Shown here: positions 1-9,174 of the stretch, one piece after another
Layout of the letters: every line of letters begins with the position of its first letter
Numbering within the stretch: the stretch's first letter is position 1
Source: Pseudomonadota bacterium
GTDB taxonomy: Bacteria; Pseudomonadota; Gammaproteobacteria; Steroidobacterales; JBCBZW01
Direction of reading: 5' to 3'
Assembly (NCBI GenBank): GCA_039193195.1
Contig: JBCCWS010000024.1
Location: 1 to 64,000, forward strand
Length of the DNA stretch: 64,000 bases
Notes under the pieces: model-generated
Told to the model about the DNA's origin: nothing
Databases searched by the model: none
The model's input: the letters and a program-made list of their open reading frames with translations, nothing else
Position numbers and translations under genes: made by a program

Positions 1-79
1 ATGCCATTGGCTGCGCGACGCGCCTTGCTGACGCTGCCCCTACGCAGACTGAGCGTTACCTTATTTGCCAAGCGGCCCA

Positions 80-1450
80 CTAGGTACGCGGGCCTGTCGC
101 GGTCGACCGGTTGCCGGCGATCCGCATGGCGAGTTCGAGGGCCTGCTCGTAGTTCAGGCGCGGATCCACCTGTGAACGGTACGCCCGCGCCAGATCCGCA
201 TCGCTCAACCCGCGCGCGCCCCCCGTGCACTCGGTAACGTCATCGCCCGTGAGTTCGAAGTGTACGCCGCCGAGGTAGCTCCCCATCTCCTGGTGCACTC
301 GGAAGGCCGACTCGACCTCCGCCAGAATGTTATCGAAGCGCCGCGTCTTCAGGCCTTGCGCCGTCTTCTCCGTATTGCCGTGCATGGGATCGCACACCCA
401 CAGCACGTTATGTCCCGTCTCACGCACCGCCTCGATCAGCTTGGGCAAGCCCGATTCGATCTTGTTGGCACCGAAACGATGGATCAACGTGAGGCGACCG
501 GGCTCGTTGTTGGGGTTCAGTAGCGCCACCAGCTCCTGCAGCCACTCCACGGTCATCCCCGGCCCTACCTTCACGCCGACGGGGTTGGCAATACCGCGGA
601 AGAACTCCACGTGCGCGCCATCGACGGCCGCCGTGCGCATGCCAATCCACGGGTAGTGCGTCGACAGGTTATACCACTGACCGCGGTGCGCGAGGAGCCG
701 CGTCTGGGCCTGCTCGTAGTGCAGGTGGAGGCCCTCATGGCTGGCGAAGAAATCGATTCGGCTCGCCTCGTGGGCCGGGTGGCCGCCCACCAGGGCGTAG
801 AAGTCGAGGGCGTCGGATATAGAATCGACGATGCGGTTGTACTGCGCCTCGAGCGGCGAGTGGCGGACGAAGTCGAGGTTCCAGTTCTCCGGGTGGTGCA
901 GATCGGCGAACCCACCGTCGACCAGGCCGCGAACGAAATTCAACGTAAGAGCAGCCCGCTCATACCCGCGCAGCATCTGCTCCGGGTTGGGCACGCGGGA
1001 GGCTTCCGTGAACTCAGGGCGGTTTACCAGGTCGCCGCGGTAGCTCGGCAGGGTGACGCCGTCGATGGTCTCCGTGTCCGCCGAGCGCGGTTTGGCATAT
1101 TGCCCCGCCATCCGCCCGACGCGAACGATGGGCTTGCGCATGCCGTGGAGGAGCACCACGCTCATCTGCAGAAGGATCTTTAGCTTCTTCGCGATCAGCT
1201 CCGAAGTGCACTCGGCAAAGCTCTCCGCGCAATCACCGCCCTGGAGGAGGAATGCACGGCCCGCCTGGGCCTCGGCCAGCTGGGATTTGAGCGATTCGAT
1301 CTCCCAGGAGGTGACTAGGGGCGGCAGGGCCCCAAGCTCTCCAAGCGTGCGCTCGAGCGCACCCTGGTTTGGGTAGGTCGGCTGCTGGAGTGCGGTCTTG
1401 CGCGTCCAGCTCGTGGGGTGCCAATCGGCCAAGGAGTTAGTGCGAGTCAT
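80..1450 (-). CDS. Class II 3-deoxy-7-phosphoheptulonate (DAHP) synthase
   Basis: Condenses phosphoenolpyruvate with erythrose 4-phosphate, the entry step of the shikimate pathway, in the cytoplasm. At 456 residues it is the class II (plant/phenazine-cluster) type, not the roughly 350-residue AroF/G/H type. The active-site blocks are all readable: GGDCAESF near residues 71-78 with the metal-binding Cys (C74), then [44 protein letters not shown] and CDPMHGNT. The ATG at 1450 gives the expected N-terminus. It is transcribed away from the aldehyde dehydrogenase across a 177-bp gap. No extra allosteric domain is evident. Whether it is the only DAHP synthase of the cell cannot be told from here. 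Confidence 0.95.
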   Translation of the reverse strand: MTRTNSLADWHPTSWTRKTALQQPTYPNQGALERTLGELGALPPLVTSWEIESLKSQLAEAQAGRAFLLQGGDCAESFAECTSELIAKKLKILLQMSVVLLHGMRKPIVRVGRMAGQYAKPRSADTETIDGVTLPSYRGDLVNRPEFTEASRVPNPEQMLRGYERAALTLNFVRGLVDGGFADLHHPENWNLDFVRHSPLEAQYNRIVDSISDALDFYALVGGHPAHEASRIDFFASHEGLHLHYEQAQTRLLAHRGQWYNLSTHYPWIGMRTAAVDGAHVEFFRGIANPVGVKVGPGMTVEWLQELVALLNPNNEPGRLTLIHRFGANKIESGLPKLIEAVRETGHNVLWVCDPMHGNTEKTAQGLKTRRFDNILAEVESAFRVHQEMGSYLGGVHFELTGDDVTECTGGARGLSDADLARAYRSQVDPRLNYEQALELAMRIAGNRSTATGPRT

Positions 1451-1545
1451 AGTGTCTCGATGCTACCGCGCTTTTTGGCTCTGCAACACCGAAGATTCCA
1501 TGACATGGATAACGGTACTCGGAACGCCGACCTGGGTCGGTTTTC

Positions 1546-1554
1546 TGGCACAAT
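1546..1554 (+). promoter_or_regulatory. Possible extended -10 promoter for the aldehyde dehydrogenase gene
   Basis: TGG followed by CACAAT (1549-1554) resembles an extended -10 element. It lies in the gap between two divergent genes, about 75 bases before the ATG at 1628. No convincing -35 hexamer sits 17 bases upstream, so this is only a suggestion. Confidence 0.25.
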
Positions 1555-1627
1555 GCGCGCTCTTCCGCGGCCGCCCTCGCTCCCCGCGAGCCGCCGCATC
1601 TCCGGCCACGTCTGTGGGAGGACATCC

Positions 1628-3160
1628 ATGTCATCTATTCTTGATTCTCTGGGAATGAAAGCGGACAGCGACGGCATCCTCGCCGGCGTGTGGGACGGCG
1701 AGCGCGGCTGGACCCGCGGCGAGGGCCCCATTCTCGCCAGCGAGAGCCCGGCTAGCGGGGACGTGATCGCCCGCGTCGGCAGTGCTAGCGCGGCCGATTA
1801 CGAGCGCATCATCGCCTCCTCCCGCGCCGCCTTCGAAACCTGGCGCCGCACGCCAGCCCCCGCCCGCGGCGAAGCGGTCCGCCTGTGCGGCGAAGCCCTG
1901 CGCGAGCACAAGGATGCCCTCGGCAGCCTGGTGGCCCTGGAGATGGGCAAGATCAAGCCCGAGGGTGATGGCGAGGTGCAGGAGATGATCGACATCGCCG
2001 ACTTCGCAGTCGGCCAGTCGCGCATGCTCTACGGCAACACGATGCACTCGGAGCGCCCGGGCCATCGCATGTACGAGCAGTGGCACCCCTTAGGTCTCGT
2101 CGGCATCATCAGCGCCTTCAACTTCCCCGTGGCCGTGTGGTCCTGGAACGCCTTAATCGCAGCGATCGCCGGCAACGTCTCGATCTGGAAACCCTCGCCG
2201 AAGACGCCCCTGTGCGGCATCGCCGTGCAGAAGATCTGCGCCGACGTGTTGCAAGCGCAGGGTCTGCCGCCCATCTTCCAGACGTTCATTGATGCTCACA
2301 ACAGTCTCGCCAGCGCCCTCGTCGACGACGAGCGCGTGGACATGATCTCCTTCACCGGCTCCAGCGCCGTCGGCCGCCAGGTCGGCAAGCAGGTGGCGGC
2401 CCGCATGGGCAAGTGCCTGCTGGAGCTCGGCGGCAACAACGCCCTGATCATCGACGAGGACGCCAATCTCGAACTCGCCATCCCCGCCACCGTGTTCGGC
2501 GCGGTGGGAACGGCTGGCCAGCGCTGTACCACCACGCGTCGGCTGTTCGTCCACGAATCCTTGCACGACGCGCTGCTCGGAAAGCTGCAGAGCGCCTATG
2601 CACAGGTACGTATCGGCGACCCCCTGGACAGTGACACGCTGATGGGACCACTGATCGATCAGGACTCGGTCAAGCGTTACCAGAACGCAATCGAGCGCGC
2701 TCGCACGGCGGGCGGTGAAGTGGTGTACGGCGGCAACGTGCTCACGGACCGCGCAGGCAACTTCGTGGAGCCAACGCTGATAAGCGCCCGCAACGATTGG
2801 GACGTGGTGCAGGACGAGACCTTCGCACCGATCCTCTACGTGATCCCCTTCAAGGACATCGACGAGGCTATCGCGATGCAGAACGGTGTGCGCCAAGGGC
2901 TGTCGTCGGCGCTGTTCACCAACAACCTGCAGCACGCGGAAGCCTTCCTCGCCGCCACCGGCAGCGACTGCGGCATCGCCAACATCAACATCGGTACCTC
3001 GGGCGCCGAGATCGGTGGAGCCTTCGGCGGTGAGAAGGAAACCGGGGGTGGTCGCGAAGCCGGGTCTGATGCCTGGAAGGCCTACATGCGCCGCCAGACC
3101 AACACCATCAACTACTCGAGCGATCTACCCTTGGCGCAGGGGATCGAATTTAAGCTCTAG
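1628..3160 (+). CDS. amaB: Aldehyde dehydrogenase, ALDH7/AmaB type (L-piperidine-6-carboxylate / alpha-aminoadipate semialdehyde dehydrogenase)
   Basis: Probably oxidises alpha-aminoadipate semialdehyde to aminoadipate with NAD+ in lysine degradation. The 510-residue protein shows the ALDH active site: LLELGGNNA (catalytic Glu) and [12 protein letters not shown] with the nucleophile Cys near residue 300. The QRCTTTRR form and the C-terminal [19 protein letters not shown] block are typical of the antiquitin (ALDH7A1) branch. The reading frame is open upstream to 1418, but the ATG at 1628 is preceded by GGGAGG six bases away and gives the family's normal length. No lysine-catabolic partner is adjacent, so the exact substrate is inferred from family only. 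Confidence 0.92.
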   Translation: MSSILDSLGMKADSDGILAGVWDGERGWTRGEGPILASESPASGDVIARVGSASAADYERIIASSRAAFETWRRTPAPARGEAVRLCGEALREHKDALGSLVALEMGKIKPEGDGEVQEMIDIADFAVGQSRMLYGNTMHSERPGHRMYEQWHPLGLVGIISAFNFPVAVWSWNALIAAIAGNVSIWKPSPKTPLCGIAVQKICADVLQAQGLPPIFQTFIDAHNSLASALVDDERVDMISFTGSSAVGRQVGKQVAARMGKCLLELGGNNALIIDEDANLELAIPATVFGAVGTAGQRCTTTRRLFVHESLHDALLGKLQSAYAQVRIGDPLDSDTLMGPLIDQDSVKRYQNAIERARTAGGEVVYGGNVLTDRAGNFVEPTLISARNDWDVVQDETFAPILYVIPFKDIDEAIAMQNGVRQGLSSALFTNNLQHAEAFLAATGSDCGIANINIGTSGAEIGGAFGGEKETGGGREAGSDAWKAYMRRQTNTINYSSDLPLAQGIEFKL

Positions 3161-3169
3161 CGTTCGATC

Positions 3170-3238
3170 GCCGGCGGGTCGGCTGTAATGGCCAACCCGC
3201 CGGCGGCACCGCTAGCAAAGGCCTCAGCCGGCCTTTGC
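3170..3238. terminator. Two hairpins between convergent genes
   Basis: A 10-bp perfect stem (GCCGGCGGGT at 3170-3179 with ACCCGCCGGC at 3195-3204) is followed by a 9-bp perfect stem (GCAAAGGCC at 3215-3223 with GGCCTTTGC at 3230-3238). They lie at the meeting point of the aldehyde dehydrogenase and the MtdB-like gene, and the second overlaps the latter's last codons. Neither has a clear U tract, so they are probably a bidirectional terminator of the weak kind. Confidence 0.5.
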
Positions 3239-4177
3239 CGCCTGCCCCTCGCCATCGCCTTGGACCAACATGTTCTGACGATTGAGCATGTTGGTCGCCT
3301 CGTCGTAGGCACCCATGAAGTCGATCACCGCGGCCGGCTTGTTGGGATCGATCATGCGGCGGAACAGGTTCTTTTGAAGCTTGTACTTCATGTCGCCAAT
3401 GGCGAGGGCACCTAGGGCGAAGAACACATCTTGCGCCACGTCCATGGGAACGTTGTTATCCATCGCCCCGATGCCTTCGATGCCGCTCGGCGGCACCGCA
3501 TTCAGGTCCGCCGCGACCACCAACTGCTTGGCGTGGCTTAGCACGTCCTTGGACAGAATCTGTACGCCGGCCTTCGCCGCCGTCACCACGACGCCTGCAT
3601 GTTCGACCGCAGAGATCTTGCCGCTCTGGCTCAGGGCAGACACCCAAGGCACGACCACACCGTAATGCTCGCAAAAGCGCACCGCAGCGTTCACGTCGTC
3701 ACTCTCCGTTAGCTGGCACAGGATCGGTTGCCCTCCTAACTTCGCCGTGAGTACCGCCGTGCACAGCCCGACCGGGCCAGTGCCGAAGATCGCCACCTTC
3801 CGGTCCTTGAAGCCGTTCGAGTCACGCTCATCGATCGTCTGCTCGATCATCGCGACGAGCGCGGCCGCGGTGCTATACGCCCCGTTGGGATCTGCATATA
3901 GGGCAACTTGGAAGGGGGGCACTAGCGCACCTTGCGCAAGCTCCAGCATCTGCGTCGCGAGGTTGACGTCGTGACCGGCGATCAACACCCCTGTGCTCGC
4001 AAAGCGCTTTGGCGGTCGGCAGAAGATCGCGTCTTGCACGAGAGGAACTACCTCATCGGCTCCCGCGCCCGTGTAGGGAAGGACGTTGTCGTAGCCCGCA
4101 TCCAGGGCCATGGTCAAATCGAAGGGGCTTACTTGCCCGCCTGGTACGAGCACGTGGAGGATGCGTTGATCGGTCAT
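3224..4177 (-). CDS. MtdB-like NAD(P)-dependent methylene-tetrahydromethanopterin dehydrogenase family protein
   Basis: A 317-residue protein resembling MtdB of methylotrophs, which oxidises methylene-H4MPT in the C1 pathway. A Rossmann motif GTGPVGLC sits near residues 133-140. The later block ADLNAVPPSGIEGIGAMDN matches the MtdB pattern ADYNAQPPLGIGGIDATD, and GALAIGDMKYKLQ parallels GALGIGGLKLKLH. It is longer than MtdB (about 290 residues) at both ends. The ATG at 4177 follows GGGAG at seven bases. No other tetrahydromethanopterin gene (fae, mch, fhc) is present here, so it may use another pterin or be an isolated relative. Family assignment is good; substrate is open. Confidence 0.75.
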   Translation of the reverse strand: MTDQRILHVLVPGGQVSPFDLTMALDAGYDNVLPYTGAGADEVVPLVQDAIFCRPPKRFASTGVLIAGHDVNLATQMLELAQGALVPPFQVALYADPNGAYSTAAALVAMIEQTIDERDSNGFKDRKVAIFGTGPVGLCTAVLTAKLGGQPILCQLTESDDVNAAVRFCEHYGVVVPWVSALSQSGKISAVEHAGVVVTAAKAGVQILSKDVLSHAKQLVVAADLNAVPPSGIEGIGAMDNNVPMDVAQDVFFALGALAIGDMKYKLQKNLFRRMIDPNKPAAVIDFMGAYDEATNMLNRQNMLVQGDGEGQAAKAG

Positions 4178-4221
4178 CGGGGTACTCCCTAGCTAAGGCG
4201 TAAGTCTGTTGTTGTCTGCTT

Positions 4222-4983
4222 CTAGAAGCGGTAACTCAAACCGAAGGACGCGACGGGGTAGAGGGTGAAGTCATTCAGGTCTTCCTGGAGTTCATCCTGC
4301 TCGCGCTGCAGCTCTTGTTGGAACAGCGGATCGTCAGCAATCGCGCCATCCGCCTGCAGGGTGACTCGAGGCTCGCCCTGAAAGACCACGCCAGCACTCA
4401 ACACCACGCCCAGGCGACGCTTCGCAAAGGCGCTGTTCCAGCCGAATCCGACCATCGGCGCGACGTCGTCAAAGTCCACCTGCGCGGTGAGATCACCGAC
4501 CAAACCCGCATCGAAGGTGAGATCGCCAATGGTGATATCGACGCCGTCACCATTACCGAGTGCGTTAGCTTCATTGTTGTTGATGAGCGCTCCACCGGTG
4601 AGAAACACCCCGTTTTGCCAAGGGTGCCAATCGCCGCTAACCGCGAAGGAGCGCAGATCCAGGTCGATGTCGTAGTCGATGCCGCTTTCCGTTTCGTCGA
4701 AGCTGGTAGAGAATCCGCTGTAGCCGACGCGAAAAGCAAAGCGGTTGGCCAAGCTGCGAGAGAAGTCCACGCCCACCCCCAAGGTGCTGACCTTAGCGGA
4801 GAGGTAGAAGCTATCGCGCTTGCTGCCTACGTTACTTCCACCCCGCCCCCGACGACCATCGTCGTCCACGCCCTGCGCGTTTGCGATAACAGGCGCAGTC
4901 GCAGTGACAGTGGCGAGGGCCAAGGCGGCGGTCGAGCAAAGCAGAGTCCGGCCCGAACGGCCGGCAGCATCCAGGTCAATCAC
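4222..4983 (-). CDS. Outer-membrane beta-barrel protein, function unknown
   Basis: The product has an export signal (RSGR, a hydrophobic Ala/Leu/Val run, cleavage after IANA) followed by alternating hydrophobic/polar strands and a terminal YRF. A final Phe after an amphipathic strand is the BAM recognition signal of outer-membrane barrels. An acidic, Gln-rich coil (about 30 residues, FQQELQREQDELQ) interrupts the barrel just before the last strand, probably as a loop. The GTG at 4983 is chosen because it follows GTGAGG and starts the signal peptide cleanly; TTG at 5010 is the longer alternative. About 253 residues. No specific family recognised. Confidence 0.7.
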   Translation of the reverse strand: MIDLDAAGRSGRTLLCSTAALALATVTATAPVIANAQGVDDDGRRGRGGSNVGSKRDSFYLSAKVSTLGVGVDFSRSLANRFAFRVGYSGFSTSFDETESGIDYDIDLDLRSFAVSGDWHPWQNGVFLTGGALINNNEANALGNGDGVDITIGDLTFDAGLVGDLTAQVDFDDVAPMVGFGWNSAFAKRRLGVVLSAGVVFQGEPRVTLQADGAIADDPLFQQELQREQDELQEDLNDFTLYPVASFGLSYRF

Positions 4984-5157
4984 TTGAAGTAACCTCACGG
5001 TCGTTGGCAATGGACGAACGATAGCGACGGAAGTCGCGTAATCGCCGCGAGCCCAGTCACAGCCTCACGGCACTGAGCCATCGCACGACGCTCCAATTGA
5101 GGTGTGGCATACAGAACTGCATACCGATCGACACTTTGCGGTGCGCCGCCTTCCCTC

Positions 5158-8100
5158 TCAGCTGCTACGTTGCTGTTCGGCCTGCACCTTGGCCCACTGC
5201 TTGTCCAGGCGCTTGGGCGACACGGGCACTCGCGTGCCCAACGGCTGGGCAAAGAGTGATACGCGCAGCTCTTCCACCTGCCAACGGAAAAGCGTGAGTT
5301 CAGGTTTCGACGCGAGCGATTGGGCCTGCGAGGGCGCAACGCGCAGGTAGCGCAGCCAGTACTCGCGAACCAGTTCACGCGGTTCGTCATCGCGCGTCGG
5401 TGCTTGCGCCAACTTCTCCAGGCGTATGCGCATCGCCTCGAGGTAGCGCGGGATCTCCCCCAACCACGGTTCTGGCGTATGACGCACGAACCCGGGTGCG
5501 AGCAACACCTCGAGCTGGTTGCGCACGTCGTTCACAGCCTCGGCTGCAGCCGGATGGGCTTGCGCCAGGCGTGAACGAACGGCCGAGTAGCGTTCGAGCA
5601 CTCGCGACATCATGGCCTGGCGGCGCTCGGCGAGTGCGAGCACCTGCGCGCGACCACGCTCTAGGGCCGCCTCGAAGGCCTCGCGCGTGCGGATCGGCGC
5701 ACGCAGTGCGAAGGTGAATGCATCGCGGAATACGACGAAGGCTAGATCGCTCGACATCGCCTCCAGGGCCCCCAGCCCCTGCGCCATGAGGATTCGGCGC
5801 TGGTCCCGCGTAAAGTCCTTGCGCAGCAGTTGCACCTGCTGCGGGAGCGCCAGCATGAACAGGCGCACCAGGCCGTCGCGGGTCGCTCGCTTAGCCTGAC
5901 CCTTTTCTGCGAGCAGCTCCAGCGCGACCGTCTTGCCGCGGTCCACCAGCGCGGGATAGGCGGTCACCTCCACTGGACCTTGTTGCAATCGCATCGATTC
6001 GGGCAACTCATCTATGTCGAAGGTGCTCAGGCCTTCGCGACTGAAGTCATGACCTGAGGACACCCGCTCTGCGAGGTGAGCGAAGCGGGCCTGCAGGTCA
6101 CACACGCTGCGGCTAGCGCCGAGCACCCTGCCTTGCTCGTCGATCACTAGGGCACGCGCCAAACACCACGGCTCTAGCTGCTTGCGATCCCACGCGCTTT
6201 GATCCACGGCCACCTCGTACTGCTTCTCGATTGCCGCGGCGAAGGCCTCGGGCACCGGGCGCATGTCCGCCACCACGTCATCGCGCAACCAACGTGCCGT
6301 GTCGGGCGCTGGCGGCAGGCGCTTGCGCGTTGCCTTCGGCAAGGCGCGTAAGAGCTGCACCAAGAGCGGCTCGAGCCACGCCGGCACGAGACGATCGAGA
6401 ATGCCCTGGGTCAGGTGGCCCAGCAGCGCCACGGGGAGGGTGAGGGTGGCGCCGTCCGCAGGATCTTCACGGTCGAAGCGGTAGCTGATCGGCAGCTCAT
6501 TGCCATCGAGCACCAGCGTATCTGGGTAGTCCTGCGTACTCGCCTCCCGGGCGCCGGGACGCCGCGCGTCCCCCTCGGCCATGACCAGCAGGCCCGGCGA
6601 CTCGCTCTCTACCTCTCGACGCCAACGCTCGAAGGCCCGATTGCTGGCGATCCCCGCCGGTACGCGCTCGTCGTAGAAGGCGAATAACTGCCCTTCGCTC
6701 GCGAGAATGTCGCGACTGCGCAGCTTATTCTCCAAACCTTCCAACTCATCGCGCAGGGCCTTGTTGCGGGCACTGAACTCACCTTCCGTCTCCACCTTGT
6801 CGCGAAGCAGCGCGTCCTGAATGAAGATTGCTCGGGACTCATCGGGTGCCAGGTCCGTGTAGGCGACGCGACGCTTTGTATAGACTAGTAGGCCGAACAG
6901 GGTCGCCTGCTCGTAGGCATCCACGCGCCCCTTCACTTCGTTCCAATGGGCATCGAAGTAGGAACGCTTAAGCAGATGCTCCCCCGCCGATTCCATCCAA
7001 CCACGGCGAATCCGAGCCACGGTCATCGCGTAGGGCCGGGAGGTATCGATGATCGCCGCGGCCATAATCCAGCGCGGTGCCCCGCCGTGAAGGCCGGAGC
7101 CGGGAAAGATCCGGAACTGCAGGCTGCGAGCCCCCTGGTAGGTGTGCTTCTCCACGCGCTGACCGATCATGTCGATGAAGCCGCGCAGGAGCGGGATGTG
7201 GATGCGACGGGGGGTCGCTGGCATCTCGTTGACGCTCACCCCTGCCATCGCCGTCAACACGTCTGCGAGTTGCCGGTGCAGCTCCTCCCATTCCTGCATA
7301 CGCGCCGCGTTCAAAAAGCGCTTCTTGCACCAGCGCCGTACGGCCTTACGCCCATCGCTGCGCAAGCGCACTTGGTAGGCCTCCCAGATCTTGAGGAAGG
7401 TAAGGAAATCTGACCCATCGACAGCAAACTTGGCATGCTGAATATCCGCCGAGCGCGCCTTCTCCGCCGGACGCTCGCGAGGGTCAGCGATCGCCAGGCC
7501 ACTGCAGATTATTAGTAATTCCGCTAGGCTATCGTGATCAGCCCCCGCCAGCAGCACCCGGGCGAGGCGCGGATCCACGGGAATCTCCGCCATCCGCCGA
7601 CCGAGCTCTGTGATGTTCCGATCCTCATCCATGGCCTGGAGGATCTGCAGCAAGCGGTAGCCGTCGTTGATCAGCCGCCGCTCAGGTGGCTCGACGAAGG
7701 GAAACTGCTCGATATCACCGAGACCTAGCAACGCCATGCGCAAGATCACGCTAGCAAGGTTGGTGCGCGCGATCTCCGGCTCCGTGAACTGGCGACGCTT
7801 GCCGAAGTCTGCCTCCGTGTACAGACGCACGCAGAAGCCCGGGCCGATGCGCCCGCAGCGCCCCTTGCGCTGCTCGGCACTCGCCTGGGCGACGCGCTCG
7901 ATTGGTAACCGCTGGATCTTCGCGCGATGACTGTAGCGACTGATGCGCGCGAGCCCGCTGTCGATCACCGCGGTGATTCCAGGTACGGTCAGGGAAGTCT
8001 CGGCGACGTTGGTGGCCAGCACGATGCGTCCGTTCCCCGCGCCGGAGAACACCTTGTCCTGCTCCGCCGCGCTGAGCCGCGCATACAGCGGTAGTACGGG

Positions 8101-9174
8101 GCGCTTGGGCAGATGTCGCGAGAGCAACAGCGCGGCCTCCCGAATCTGTCGTTCGCCCGGCAGGAACACCAGAACGTCGCCCTTGCGACCGTCGGGATCG
8201 GCAGCCACCAGCTCCAGCCCCTGCAACAGGGCCGTTCCCTCGCCGTCGGGCCGTTCTGCAGCGTTGCGCTTTGGCCGACCCTTGCCCTCACCCCGAGGAG
8301 CTTGGGCGTTGCCCTCCTCCTCTTCGTCCTCCTCCGGTGAGGGCTCTAAGTAGGTCACCCGCACCGGGTAGCCCCGCCCAGACACCTCCACCACGGGCGC
8401 GTCGTCGAAGTGCTGTGAGAAGCGTTCCGGATCGATCGTGGCGCTAGTCACAATGACTTTTAGATCGGGGCGCTGCGGAAGCAACCGTTTCAGGTAGCCC
8501 AACAGGAAATCGATGTTCAGGCTGCGCTCGTGAGCCTCATCAATGATCAGCGTGTCGTAGGCGAGCAACTGAGGATCACTGCGCAACTCGTTGAGCAATA
8601 CACCGTCGGTCATCAACTTGATCAGGGAGCTAGGGCTGGTTTCGTCGGTGAAGCGCACCTTGTAGCCCACTACCTTAGGATTGGTCTCCTCGCCAATCCG
8701 CTTAGCCAGGGAGCGCGCGGCGAGGCGCCGTGGCTGCGTGTGCCCGATCGTCCCGGCAACGCCGCGGCCGGCGGCCAAACACAGCTTGGGCAGCTGGGTG
8801 CTCTTGCCCGAGCCCGTCTCCCCGCACACCACCACCACCTGGTGCTCGGCGAGAGCGTGTTCGATGTCCTGGCGTCGCCTCGAAACTGGCAGCTCTTGGG
8901 GAAAGACGATGTGCGGTCGGGCCTGCGCACGGCGTTTGCGCAGCGCGGAGGACTGGCTAATCGCCTCGATCACCTCCCCCATTCCACGGTCGACGGGCTG
9001 CCCCCTGCGAGCCCGCTTGAGCAGGCGCTGGATGCGGGTGCGCAAGCGTCCCGCGTCCGCTAGCATGCAATGCGCTAACATGCTCCGTAGGCGCTCGAGC
9101 TGCTCTACCGGGTCCGGTGCGCCCTCGGGTTGCGAGGCCTCCGTACCCGACGCAGGGCTTTGTTCACTCGACAT
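5158..9174 (-). CDS. hrpA: ATP-dependent RNA helicase HrpA (DEAH box)
   Basis: Large DEAH-box helicase of 1338 residues, close to the 1300 of E. coli HrpA, which unwinds mRNA and rescues stalled ribosomes. Walker A GETGSGKST lies at 118-126, DEAH at 212-215 and SAT at 244-246, followed by the helicase C domain (GRCGRIGPGFCVRLY), HA2/OB domains and the long HrpA-specific C-terminal region. An acidic then basic low-complexity insert (around residues 275-315, including EEDEEEEGN) separates two RecA-domain strands and is probably a surface loop. The start codon overlaps the sensor kinase stop by 11 bases, so it may be co-transcribed with the two-component system. Confidence 0.95.
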   Translation of the reverse strand: MSSEQSPASGTEASQPEGAPDPVEQLERLRSMLAHCMLADAGRLRTRIQRLLKRARRGQPVDRGMGEVIEAISQSSALRKRRAQARPHIVFPQELPVSRRRQDIEHALAEHQVVVVCGETGSGKSTQLPKLCLAAGRGVAGTIGHTQPRRLAARSLAKRIGEETNPKVVGYKVRFTDETSPSSLIKLMTDGVLLNELRSDPQLLAYDTLIIDEAHERSLNIDFLLGYLKRLLPQRPDLKVIVTSATIDPERFSQHFDDAPVVEVSGRGYPVRVTYLEPSPEEDEEEEGNAQAPRGEGKGRPKRNAAERPDGEGTALLQGLELVAADPDGRKGDVLVFLPGERQIREAALLLSRHLPKRPVLPLYARLSAAEQDKVFSGAGNGRIVLATNVAETSLTVPGITAVIDSGLARISRYSHRAKIQRLPIERVAQASAEQRKGRCGRIGPGFCVRLYTEADFGKRRQFTEPEIARTNLASVILRMALLGLGDIEQFPFVEPPERRLINDGYRLLQILQAMDEDRNITELGRRMAEIPVDPRLARVLLAGADHDSLAELLIICSGLAIADPRERPAEKARSADIQHAKFAVDGSDFLTFLKIWEAYQVRLRSDGRKAVRRWCKKRFLNAARMQEWEELHRQLADVLTAMAGVSVNEMPATPRRIHIPLLRGFIDMIGQRVEKHTYQGARSLQFRIFPGSGLHGGAPRWIMAAAIIDTSRPYAMTVARIRRGWMESAGEHLLKRSYFDAHWNEVKGRVDAYEQATLFGLLVYTKRRVAYTDLAPDESRAIFIQDALLRDKVETEGEFSARNKALRDELEGLENKLRSRDILASEGQLFAFYDERVPAGIASNRAFERWRREVESESPGLLVMAEGDARRPGAREASTQDYPDTLVLDGNELPISYRFDREDPADGATLTLPVALLGHLTQGILDRLVPAWLEPLLVQLLRALPKATRKRLPPAPDTARWLRDDVVADMRPVPEAFAAAIEKQYEVAVDQSAWDRKQLEPWCLARALVIDEQGRVLGASRSVCDLQARFAHLAERVSSGHDFSREGLSTFDIDELPESMRLQQGPVEVTAYPALVDRGKTVALELLAEKGQAKRATRDGLVRLFMLALPQQVQLLRKDFTRDQRRILMAQGLGALEAMSSDLAFVVFRDAFTFALRAPIRTREAFEAALERGRAQVLALAERRQAMMSRVLERYSAVRSRLAQAHPAAAEAVNDVRNQLEVLLAPGFVRHTPEPWLGEIPRYLEAMRIRLEKLAQAPTRDDEPRELVREYWLRYLRVAPSQAQSLASKPELTLFRWQVEELRVSLFAQPLGTRVPVSPKRLDKQWAKVQAEQQRSS

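Noticed and set aside
1-237. Open frame at the left edge on the plus strand
   Set aside because: Arg/Pro-rich shadow of the class II DAHP synthase; bases 1-79 show no recognisable gene end.
1418-1627. Longer N-terminus for the aldehyde dehydrogenase
   Set aside because: The extra 70 residues are non-homologous in style and lie across the divergent promoter; ATG 1628 has a strong ribosome site.
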